Assembly (NCBI GenBank): GCA_964502525.1
Contig: CAZCXH010000215.1
Location: 1 to 6,552, forward strand
DNA length: 6,552 nt
Direction: 5' to 3'
Origin: DATLYB01 sp964502525
Lineage (GTDB): Bacteria; Bacteroidota; Bacteroidia; Chitinophagales; CAIOSU01
Shown: one piece after another, positions 1 through 5,995 of the stretch
How the letters are laid out: every line of letters begins with the position of its first letter
How positions within the stretch are numbered: position 1 is the stretch's first letter
Notes under the pieces: generated by a model
What the model was told of the DNA's origin: nothing
The model's database searches: none
What the model saw: only the letters and a program-made list of their open reading frames with translations
Translations under genes and position numbers: made by a program

Positions 1-578
1 ATAATGGAGAGGCTGTTTCCATCCATGTTTGCGACATACAACTTGCCATTGTAGCAGCGCAGCCCATGAGGCTTGTGGTTTGCACCCAAATCGAAGCGCG
101 ACACTTCCGTAAGGTTGGCAACGCTGATTTTTATTACCTGATTTGCTTCGTTGGCGGTGACATAGGCATATTCCGATTCGCTGTCTAAAACAACGTGCGC
201 CAGGTGCTGGTCTTCGCCAACCATTACTCTCTGTTTGATTTCATTTGTCAGCGGGTCAATCACAATCACCTGCTCTTCCATGCCTCCGGACATCGGCACA
301 CCTGTTACCCAAACAGTTTTTCCATCCGGAGCCGATTGGACATTATGCGGCATGTACATTTCCGAATTGTCCTTTAAATCAATGGTCTTGATTTTCTCAT
401 TCTTCAGCGCGTCAATTACCGAAATAGTCCCGTCATCTTCATCGGCTACATAAACCGTATCGGTTATTGTCTCAACCTCATCTTCTTTACAGGAATTAAT
501 TCCCAGCATTAACAGTAAGAGAATGGCTGCCGGAAAATAATTTTTGGACAGAATAGCACCGATAAGATTTGTTTTCAT
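1..578 (-). CDS. YVTN/YncE-like beta-propeller lipoprotein, 3' end cut by window edge
   Basis: This is the N-terminal 192 residues of a secreted lipoprotein; the frame stays open to base 1, so the C-terminus is outside the window. The start ATG (578-576) follows an A-rich leader, usual in Bacteroidota. Residues 1-29 form a signal peptide with a hydrophobic stretch (about 17-27) ending in a lipobox LGINS-C, with Cys30 lipidated. K-E-D-E follows the cysteine at once, resembling the Bacteroidota surface-export signal, so an outer-leaflet location is likely. From about residue 42 there are blade-like repeats: VYVADEDDGTISVID, VWVTG...VIVIDPLTNEI, YAYVTANEANQVIKI and LYVANMDGNSLSI. These match the YVTN seven-bladed propeller pattern (strand, G/N turn, then VID). 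Histidines recur at one place per blade (MPHN, H78; HLAH, H125/H128; HKPH, H168/H171). Ligand and function are unknown. The fold is fairly sure; a cofactor or metal role is only inference. Confidence 0.85.
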   Translation of the reverse strand, partial: MKTNLIGAILSKNYFPAAILLLLMLGINSCKEDEVETITDTVYVADEDDGTISVIDALKNEKIKTIDLKDNSEMYMPHNVQSAPDGKTVWVTGVPMSGGMEEQVIVIDPLTNEIKQRVMVGEDQHLAHVVLDSESEYAYVTANEANQVIKISVANLTEVSRFDLGANHKPHGLRCYNGKLYVANMDGNSLSI

Positions 579-684
579 TGGAGTGAATTTTTTGTTTTTA
601 AAAAGATTGTAAACATAGAACGAGGCGGTAATAGAAATGGGTGAGCAATGTCATCCCGTTAGCTGCAATTTCGCAAGGGGATTT
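579..684. other. Intergenic region between the Crp/Fnr gene and the lipoprotein gene
   Basis: This 106-bp gap separates the stop of the Crp/Fnr gene (685) from the lipoprotein start (578). Read on the minus strand it holds a small imperfect hairpin (639-657): GGG-A-TGA pairs with TCA-CCC around a 6-nt loop, leaving one bulged A. The bases after it (ATTTCTATTACC) form only a weak T tract, so a rho-independent terminator is doubtful. Nearer the start codon the leader is A/T-rich (TTTTTAAAAACAAAAAATT) with no Shine-Dalgarno. The nearest -7-like octamer is TATGTTTA (610-617), one mismatch from the Bacteroidota TAnnTTTG, but no TTG lies at the expected -33 spacing. The lipoprotein gene may have its own promoter here, but the sequence does not prove it. 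Confidence 0.3.
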
Positions 685-1389
685 TCAATAACTCACAAAA
701 TCCTTCAACAATTTTTTGAGCCCGTCCGGATTTAACAGCATGATTTTCTTTCCGTCTGTGTCGAGAATGCCTTCACTTTTAAATTCGCTGATGTATCTGC
801 TCACCTGCTCGGAGTTGGTGCCTGCAATCTCCGCTATGTCTTTTCTTGTAATCGCTACATCAAGGGCGCCATCATCTGAAACACCGAAGGTGTCGCTAAT
901 CGTCAGGAGCGCGTCCGCCACTTTTTCCCGCACGGTCATCAGCGCCATGTTGCGTAGCCTCGTCTCGGTTCTCCTCAGTTCCTCCGCATAATGAAACATC
1001 ACGCGAATGCTTAGCTCCGAATTGTACTTTAAGAGACTTAGGTAAAGCCCGCTTGGGATGAAGCAGACCAACGATTCTGCCAGCGTAATTGCGGAAACGG
1101 GATATTGGGCTTCTCCCCCGAACACTTCATAGCCCAATATATCCCCGGATTTTGCCAACCGCACAACCTGGCTTTTATCCCGTAGCGCTTCTTTGTAAAC
1201 TTTTATCTTTCCCGACTGAATGAAATAAACTCCATGAACCGGGCTGCCCTCATGGATTAACTGCTGGTGCGCGGAATAACGGATGCATTCCTTGCGCTCA
1301 ATCAGCTTGCCATGCCACTCCGGTGAACAATACCTGAACAGAAAGCAATCCTTCTGTGCGCAAATTTTACATTTTTCCCTCGTTGTCAT
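685..1389 (-). CDS. Crp/Fnr family transcriptional regulator with FNR-like cysteine set
   Basis: This 234-residue cytoplasmic DNA-binding protein has the usual length of the family. It opens with four cysteines, C7-x2-C10-x4-C15-x5-C21. A cNMP-binding-type beta-roll follows (about 28-115, including GVYFIQSGKIKVY and GDILGYEVF), then a dimerisation helix (about 117-150) and a C-terminal winged helix. The helix-turn-helix is ITRKDIAEIAG-TNSEQVSRYI (180-200). E194, S197 and R198 occupy the ExxSR positions that read DNA in E. coli FNR. C109, in SLVCFIP, aligns with FNR Cys122 in its MVCEIP segment. Together these cysteines could hold an Fe-S cluster that senses oxygen or NO; that is inferred from the pattern, and the spacing differs by one residue from FNR (C20-x2-C23-x5-C29). 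The gene starts at ATG 1389-1387, 57 nt after the AraC-type gene, so the two are probably co-transcribed. Targets are unknown; the downstream lipoprotein gene is the nearest candidate. Confidence 0.93.
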   Translation of the reverse strand: MTTREKCKICAQKDCFLFRYCSPEWHGKLIERKECIRYSAHQQLIHEGSPVHGVYFIQSGKIKVYKEALRDKSQVVRLAKSGDILGYEVFGGEAQYPVSAITLAESLVCFIPSGLYLSLLKYNSELSIRVMFHYAEELRRTETRLRNMALMTVREKVADALLTISDTFGVSDDGALDVAITRKDIAEIAGTNSEQVSRYISEFKSEGILDTDGKKIMLLNPDGLKKLLKDFVSY

Positions 1390-1446
1390 TCAGGTTGCGT
1401 ATAAAGATTACTGAAGCGGCTGATATAATTTTGATTATTGTTCATA

Positions 1447-2007
1447 TCATTTTGACACCAGCTTGTCAAGGGGCTTTCTCATTTGCCTGATGAATTTTCT
1501 GAAGTCACTCACGGAGATTCCGGTGGCTTCCCTGAATTGCTTTGACAAGTGCTGCACGCTGCTGTAGTCGAGCTTATGGGCTATCTCGCTCACCGTCATC
1601 TCGCCATACTCCAGCCATTCCTTCACCTTTTCAACCTTGAGCAGGATGATGTACCGCTCGATGGATAAACCTTCGTGTTTTGTGAACAACCGGCTCAGAT
1701 AATAATAATTGTAGCCTACTGCTTTGGAGAGATAGTCTGACTTTTTACCTTTCATCTTTCCTTCAATGATGTTTTGCAATAATCCGAGCGTAGCAGCTTT
1801 AATCTGCTCCGCAATCTGGGACTCCTTGTCGGTTATCAGCTCAAACTCATTTTCAACCAAAACATTTTTGATTTTAGCAAGGCTGACTTCATCAGGGTCA
1901 TAGGCTATTTTCACCCGACCCAATCTCATGTCCAGCAATTCTACATTCATGGCAGACAGCCCTTGTTTCAGCATTTTCAAGCAACGGCTGCACACCATGT
2001 TCTTCAC
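1447..2007 (-). CDS. AraC-type regulator with N-terminal HMA-like MxCxxC domain
   Basis: The C-terminal half (about 88-175) is an AraC/XylS DNA-binding domain with two helix-turn-helices: SDYLSKAVGYNYYYLSRLF (90-108) and MTVSEIAHKLDYSSVQHLSKQF (137-158), then the typical ATGISVSDFRKF. There is no cupin sensor domain; at 186 residues it is far shorter than classical AraC (about 290). Instead, residues 1-60 resemble a heavy-metal-associated fold: M4-V-C6-S-R-C9 fits MxCxxC, and VKIAYDPDEVSLAKIKNVLVEN (32-53, in outline) fits the later strand and helix, ending in the NEFEL turn. Similar short proteins occur in Bacteroidota, where I expect metal-related neighbours. The start is GTG at 2007-2005, because an in-frame TGA lies at 2070-2068 with no ATG between; ATG at 1998-1996 is the alternative but would trim the first strand. 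The effector is unknown; metal or thiol sensing is inference. Confidence 0.88.
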   Translation of the reverse strand: MKNMVCSRCLKMLKQGLSAMNVELLDMRLGRVKIAYDPDEVSLAKIKNVLVENEFELITDKESQIAEQIKAATLGLLQNIIEGKMKGKKSDYLSKAVGYNYYYLSRLFTKHEGLSIERYIILLKVEKVKEWLEYGEMTVSEIAHKLDYSSVQHLSKQFREATGISVSDFRKFIRQMRKPLDKLVSK

Positions 2008-2112
2008 ATAAAGAAGTTCAGTTTTTCGCGTTTTTTGGTTTGGTATGTTAATTCGTTTGTTTATGTTTCATTCTTCGTTTGCACCTGCTTTTTGTGTCTT
2101 CGAGCATATTCT
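2008..2112. other. Intergenic gap between the PRPP synthase and AraC-type genes
   Basis: This 105-bp A/T-rich gap is the longest break between the nucleotide cluster and the regulator pair. Read on the minus strand, I found no hairpin followed by a T tract and no good TAnnTTTG/TTG promoter pair. Transcription may therefore run through from the PRPP synthase gene, or start from a promoter I cannot recognise. The frame of the AraC-type protein remains open back to the TGA at 2070-2068 but offers no conventional ATG. Confidence 0.3.
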
Positions 2113-3030
2113 TCAGACACCAGTTGCAGTACCATTCACCCAAAAAGGCTTTGATTTTACTATTGCTTCACACAACAAATCACTTACGTCAATTTCGTTG
2201 CTCTCATGTGGAATCGTGTTGCACGTTACAATCTTTGCCGCTCCGGCTTTCAGCAAATCTTCATAGGCGCTGCCTGAAAACACCGCATGTACACCGATAC
2301 ACACAGCAGGGTTCATGCCCGCTCTCTTTAAATGCTCCACCGTTTCAATCATCGTCCTTGCCGTGGAGATGATATCGTCCACAAGCACGGGTGTATGTGT
2401 TTTGTATTTTTCAATCCGCGGTACGGACACTTTCACATCACGGTCACCACTTCTGATTTTTTCCAGCACGGTGAAAGACGCATCGGCATTCTTTGCCACC
2501 TGCGAAACCCATTGCTCGCTTTCGCTGTCGGGACCAATTAGCACCGGCTTTGCGATATTCTTTTTTATCCATGCGGAAATGTGATTGGCGGCATGAAGCA
2601 CCGTAGTCGGGATGGAATAGATTTCACTCAGCGCGCTTCTGCGGTGCAGGTGCGGGTCAATGGTAATCAGCGTGTCAGCAAATCCTGAAATCAGCTTCGC
2701 AAAATATTCTGACGTGACGCCTTCTCCATGCTTGAATACTTTATCCTGTCGCATATAAGCAAGGTAGGGAGCCACGAGGCAGGTACAGTCAGCGTTTAAT
2801 GACTTTAAAGTGTTGGAAAGAAAATACAACGGTAGCAGCTTGTCATCCGGCTGGTGAAGCGTGCAGACCATCACGGTTTTTTTGTTTTTCACATCGCTGA
2901 GTACCCGCACATACGTTTCACCATCGGGAAAACTTCTGATTTCTGATTTTCCCAATTCGGCACTAAGCCTAGACGCCAGACTTGCGGCAAGCTCATCATT
3001 ACCCGGCAGAGAAAAAATAATCGTCTTCAT
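2113..3030 (-). CDS. prs: Ribose-phosphate pyrophosphokinase (PRPP synthase)-like protein
   Basis: The family makes PRPP and AMP from ribose-5-phosphate and ATP in the cytoplasm, feeding nucleotide, His, Trp and NAD synthesis. The 305 residues match the usual length. Visible motifs in order are FPDGE (34-38), the ATP-binding PYLAYMRQDKVFKHGE (88-103), TIDPHLHRRS (123-132) where most homologs have a D-x-H motif, GPDSESEQW (167-174), the flexible-loop LEKIR with K191 and R193, and the PRPP loop VLVDDIISTARTM (215-227). In that loop R225 replaces a glycine that is usual in PRPP synthases (TGGT or TAGT). The overall look is closer to archaeal-type enzymes than to E. coli Prs. I chose ATG 3030-3028, not the GTG one codon earlier, because it overlaps the upstream stop as TGATG. 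It is probably a cluster-specific paralog rather than the housekeeping prs; that cannot be tested here. Confidence 0.9.
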   Translation of the reverse strand: MKTIIFSLPGNDELAASLASRLSAELGKSEIRSFPDGETYVRVLSDVKNKKTVMVCTLHQPDDKLLPLYFLSNTLKSLNADCTCLVAPYLAYMRQDKVFKHGEGVTSEYFAKLISGFADTLITIDPHLHRRSALSEIYSIPTTVLHAANHISAWIKKNIAKPVLIGPDSESEQWVSQVAKNADASFTVLEKIRSGDRDVKVSVPRIEKYKTHTPVLVDDIISTARTMIETVEHLKRAGMNPAVCIGVHAVFSGSAYEDLLKAGAAKIVTCNTIPHESNEIDVSDLLCEAIVKSKPFWVNGTATGV

Positions 3031-3032
3031 CA
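3028..3032 (-). promoter_or_regulatory. TGATG stop-start overlap (translational coupling)
   Basis: The stop TGA of the AMP phosphorylase-like gene (3032-3030) shares its last A with the ATG of the PRPP synthase gene (3030-3028). Such a 1-nt overlap usually means that terminating ribosomes re-initiate, which would keep the two enzymes in a fixed ratio. It also decides the PRPP synthase start in favour of this ATG. Confidence 0.75.
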
Positions 3033-4541
3033 CACAATTGTAATTATGTTGTTTTGGGATTGCATGTATTCAACAGCGTACTGCAATCCGCCTTTTGAAT
3101 CTGCATAAATCGAAAATAGAGGCTGCTCTTTTTGCGCGTTGGTGTTGAGCGGTGCGTGAAACTTCACTCCCGCTTTTTTGTCCTGTGGCGCTCCGGCAAG
3201 CTTGGCGATGCGGGCGAGCCTGCGGTTATCAATGCACGTTACTTTTCCTTCGTGCTCGCAGAGAACATCGTGCACAAATTTCCCTGCCACCGGCTCGGTG
3301 AATCTTCCCTGCGCATGGCAAATCGCCTCAAATTTTTTGTATGCTGTTCCATCGTTCAGGAGTTTTTGGGCTTTGGCAAGCGCATCGCCATCCGAAAAAT
3401 TTCCGCAGAGCTTCAAAGTGTTTGCTGCAATCGTCAATGCCCGTTCTCTTAAATCTGCGGGAGCATCTTTTTCGTTGCGCAGCACCGCCATCACATCCAT
3501 CGCTTCCAGCGCAGGACCAATTCCCTTTCCGACCGGCTGGCTGCCATCGGTAATCAACACTTTCGTTTGCAACCCGATGGATTGCGCCACCGAGCCGAAA
3601 TAATATTGCAGACGCAATGCATCTTGTGCGTTGCGCACTTTGGCCGTATCTCCGACAGGCATGTCAATCAATACATGAGTTGAACCGGCAGCGGCTTTTT
3701 TGGAAAGCACCGATGCAATCATCTGCCCTTCGTTGTCAACGTCAAGCGCTTTTTCTACGGAGATTAGAATGTCATCCGCAGGACTGAGCCGCACCGAACC
3801 GCCCCACGCCAGGCAGCCGTTGTGTTTGCTCACAACCTTCTTCATCCGCTCAAGCGAAAGTTCCACGTTGGTAAAAACTTCCATCGTATCGGCTGTTCCG
3901 GCAGGCGAGGTGATGGCGCGTGAAGATGTTTTCGGAATCACGATTCCTGCTGCCGCAACAATGGCAACAACGATAGGAGTGGTGCGGTTGCCGGGAAGTC
4001 CGCCCACACAATGCTTGTCTGCTATTATTTTATTATTCCAATTCAGCTTAGTTCCCGTGGCGACCATAGCTTTTGTGAGTCCGGTGATTTCTTCCACATT
4101 CAGATTATCACCTGCGCAGGCGCTGACGAAAGCAGCCAACTCTATATTGGAATATTTGCTTGCCGCAACATCACTAATGATTTCACTGAAATCATTTTCA
4201 TTCAAGGTTTGCCCGTACATCTTCGCCCTCACTTTCGCAAGCGATTCCACGGGCTTCAAGTGGCTCACTGTGACATATTCGCCTTCCCGGATACCCAATT
4301 CCTTCATCGCTTCAAGCGATAAAGCAGTTTCTCCATGCTGGAGCAATTCCGAATGAAGCACGTTCAGCGTAGCAATGATGCTTCTTTCGTGATTATGCAC
4401 TACCAGGCGGGTAAGCACGGTAAAACCTTCCGACAAGCACACATGACAATCAGCCCGCATGAAAATGATATTTTCACGATAGGCGTCAATGCCGAGGTCT
4501 CTTACTTTCAGCGTATTGGAGTGAATGTGAGTTTTGTCCAT
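3030..4541 (-). CDS. AMP phosphorylase-type enzyme (thymidine phosphorylase family)
   Basis: This 503-residue protein has the length and layout of archaeal AMP phosphorylases, not of bacterial DeoA (about 440). It has an extra N-terminal domain (about 1-95), a helical domain (about 100-165), the phosphate/nucleotide-binding core and a C-terminal alpha/beta domain (about 415-503). Key motifs are DKHCVGGLPGNRTTPIVVAI (175-194), KTSSRAITSPAGTADTMEV (204-222), EGQMIASVLSKKAAAGSTHV (271-290) and SQPVGKGIGPALEAMDV (334-350). Family enzymes split nucleoside monophosphates with phosphate into free base and ribose-1,5-bisphosphate. C178 stands where archaeal enzymes have serine (KHS), which I believe is usual in the bacterial branch. 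ATG 4541-4539 lies 9 nt after the nuclease stop, and the stop overlaps the PRPP synthase start. Automatic annotation as thymidine phosphorylase is likely but probably misleading. Substrate specificity is inferred from the family. Confidence 0.9.
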   Translation of the reverse strand: MDKTHIHSNTLKVRDLGIDAYRENIIFMRADCHVCLSEGFTVLTRLVVHNHERSIIATLNVLHSELLQHGETALSLEAMKELGIREGEYVTVSHLKPVESLAKVRAKMYGQTLNENDFSEIISDVAASKYSNIELAAFVSACAGDNLNVEEITGLTKAMVATGTKLNWNNKIIADKHCVGGLPGNRTTPIVVAIVAAAGIVIPKTSSRAITSPAGTADTMEVFTNVELSLERMKKVVSKHNGCLAWGGSVRLSPADDILISVEKALDVDNEGQMIASVLSKKAAAGSTHVLIDMPVGDTAKVRNAQDALRLQYYFGSVAQSIGLQTKVLITDGSQPVGKGIGPALEAMDVMAVLRNEKDAPADLRERALTIAANTLKLCGNFSDGDALAKAQKLLNDGTAYKKFEAICHAQGRFTEPVAGKFVHDVLCEHEGKVTCIDNRRLARIAKLAGAPQDKKAGVKFHAPLNTNAQKEQPLFSIYADSKGGLQYAVEYMQSQNNIITIV

Positions 4542-4550
4542 ATCAATGTT

Positions 4551-5927
4551 TTAATAGTCAATCTTCACGCTGTCAAAAAGCTGTGGTAATTGGGCGTTCC
4601 ATCCGTAGCGTTCTTTTATTTTTTGTTTCAGCGCTTCGGAAGATTCTCGCTCGCCATGCACGATAAAAATTTGTTCAGGCTGCTTTTTTATTGCCTGCAT
4701 CCATTCCAAAAGTTCTGTTTGGTCGGCATGAGCGGAAAGACCGGGGATATTTACAATTCTTGCATCCACCAAATAATTCTTTCCATACAGCCGGATGAAT
4801 TCCGCGCCTTCCAGCAATTGCCTGCCACGTGTGCCTTCTGCCTGGTACCCGACTAAAAGAATAGTTGCGGATGGGTCGCCCAGGTAATATTTAAAATATG
4901 TGAGCACCCGCCCACCGGATGCCATGCCGCTTCCGGCAATGATGATTTTGGTTTGCTTATCTTCGGCAACCGCAAGGGTATCTTTCATTTCCTTAATGCG
5001 AATAATGTCCCTGCACATCTCCGTGCATTGGTCGGCAGGCAGCTTGTGCCAGCTTGTGTTATAATGAAACACTTCCAGCACGTTCCTTCCCATCGGGCTG
5101 TCCATATATATCGGAATGTTGGGAATCGCTTTTTTCTTTTTCAACTGCCAGAGTAGGTACATCAGCGATTGCGCCCGCTCTACGGCAAAGCTGGGGATGA
5201 TGACAGTTCCTCCTTTTGCGACTGATTCATTGATTGCTTGCGCAAGTTTTTGCGCTCCGCTGTCTTCATGCAGGCGGTTGCCGTAAGTGGATTCAATCAG
5301 CAGTACGTCCGCTTCTTCCGGTCGTTCAGGCGGATAGAGCAACACGTCCTGCTGCCTGCCGATGTCGCCTGAAAAAACAAAAAGCTTGTTGCCGACTTTC
5401 AGCTCGATGAATGTTGCGCCAATGATGTGACCGTTGTACCGGAACCGGTAGCTGATTTGTTCCGTCAGCGAATGCCATTCGCTTAAAGCCTTTGGTACAA
5501 ACAGCTTTACGGTTTGCTCCACGTCCTTCAAATTATAAAGCGGAAGAGCAGGATGGTGTTTTGAATATCCCTCCTTGTTGGCGCGTTCAGCTTCTTCTTC
5601 CTGAATCTTCGCGCTATCCTCCAAAATGATTTTTGTGATTTGCAGGGTTGGCGCTGTCCCGATGATTTGTCCTTTGAATTCCGCCCCAACTAAACGGGGC
5701 AGATAGCCTGTGTGGTCGAGGTGTCCGTGTGTCAGCAGCACGCAGTCAATGTCATTTGCATACACTGGCAAATCATTCCAATTCTGCAAGCGCAGGGATT
5801 TCAGCCCCTGGAACATGCCGCAGTCAACCAGAATTAGTTTTCCGAAGGCGTTCAAAAGAAACTTGGATCCAGTAACCGTGCCTCCTGCACCCAAGAAATC
5901 CAGTTGTATTTGTCCGTGTAATTCCAT
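4551..5927 (-). CDS. Beta-CASP metallo-beta-lactamase fold ribonuclease-like protein
   Basis: This 458-residue protein has all motifs of the CPSF73-type RNase group, close in plan to Thermus TTHA0252. Zinc-site motifs are the N-terminal DFLGAGGTVTGSK, HGHLDHTG (H67, H69, D71, H72), GHIIGAT (H167) and FSGDIGR (D188). The inserted beta-CASP domain (about 205-395) carries motif A in IESTYGNR (E212), PSFAVERAQSLMYLL and GSGMASGGRV. Motif B is GLSAHAD (H400) and motif C is IVHGE (H424). Every metal ligand and motif residue is present, so it should be an active zinc-dependent RNA endonuclease, possibly with 5'-3' exonuclease activity. It is cytoplasmic: no signal peptide is visible. The ATG at 5927-5925 follows an A-rich leader (ATAAATGACCAAAA), and the phosphorylase gene begins 9 nt after its TAA. 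Its place ahead of the phosphorylase suggests a role in supplying nucleotides from RNA, but a substrate is not shown by the sequence. Confidence 0.93.
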   Translation of the reverse strand: MELHGQIQLDFLGAGGTVTGSKFLLNAFGKLILVDCGMFQGLKSLRLQNWNDLPVYANDIDCVLLTHGHLDHTGYLPRLVGAEFKGQIIGTAPTLQITKIILEDSAKIQEEEAERANKEGYSKHHPALPLYNLKDVEQTVKLFVPKALSEWHSLTEQISYRFRYNGHIIGATFIELKVGNKLFVFSGDIGRQQDVLLYPPERPEEADVLLIESTYGNRLHEDSGAQKLAQAINESVAKGGTVIIPSFAVERAQSLMYLLWQLKKKKAIPNIPIYMDSPMGRNVLEVFHYNTSWHKLPADQCTEMCRDIIRIKEMKDTLAVAEDKQTKIIIAGSGMASGGRVLTYFKYYLGDPSATILLVGYQAEGTRGRQLLEGAEFIRLYGKNYLVDARIVNIPGLSAHADQTELLEWMQAIKKQPEQIFIVHGERESSEALKQKIKERYGWNAQLPQLFDSVKIDY

Positions 5928-5995
5928 TTTTGGTCATTTATTTATGAAACCACTTACTGCATTATTGTGCGTTGACCAGGTGATGATGCGTTCAA

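Noticed and set aside
195..453. Two short plus-strand open frames over the lipoprotein gene
   Set aside because: The minus-strand frame has a signal peptide, lipobox and propeller repeats; the plus-strand frames have no such support.
610..617. TATGTTTA as a Bacteroidota -7 element for the lipoprotein gene
   Set aside because: One mismatch to TAnnTTTG and no TTG at the expected upstream spacing (the nearest is about 28 nt away); too weak to list as a promoter.
639..657. Hairpin after the Crp/Fnr gene as a rho-independent terminator
   Set aside because: The stem is six pairs with a bulge and the following stretch is not a real T tract; it is described in the intergenic entry only.
1431..1450. 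TTGAT and ATCAT half-sites resembling an FNR box just ahead of the Crp/Fnr gene
   Set aside because: The half-sites are separated by 10 nt, not the 4 nt of a TTGAT-N4-ATCAA box, and one arm is imperfect; an autoregulatory site is not supported.
2004..2009. Minimal ATG-TGA start-stop overlapping the GTG start of the AraC-type gene
   Set aside because: Six bases arise easily by chance in this A/T-rich leader, and no supporting leader structure is visible.
3700..4356. Long plus-strand open frame of 218 codons inside the phosphorylase gene
   Set aside because: It is antisense to a well-conserved enzyme, has Ser/Thr/Ala-rich composition typical of a reverse-frame shadow, and shows no recognisable motif.
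5931..5978. 6-bp inverted repeat TGGTCA / TGACCA in the leader of the nuclease gene
   Set aside because: A 6-bp stem with a 36-nt loop and no T tract is not a credible terminator or riboswitch.
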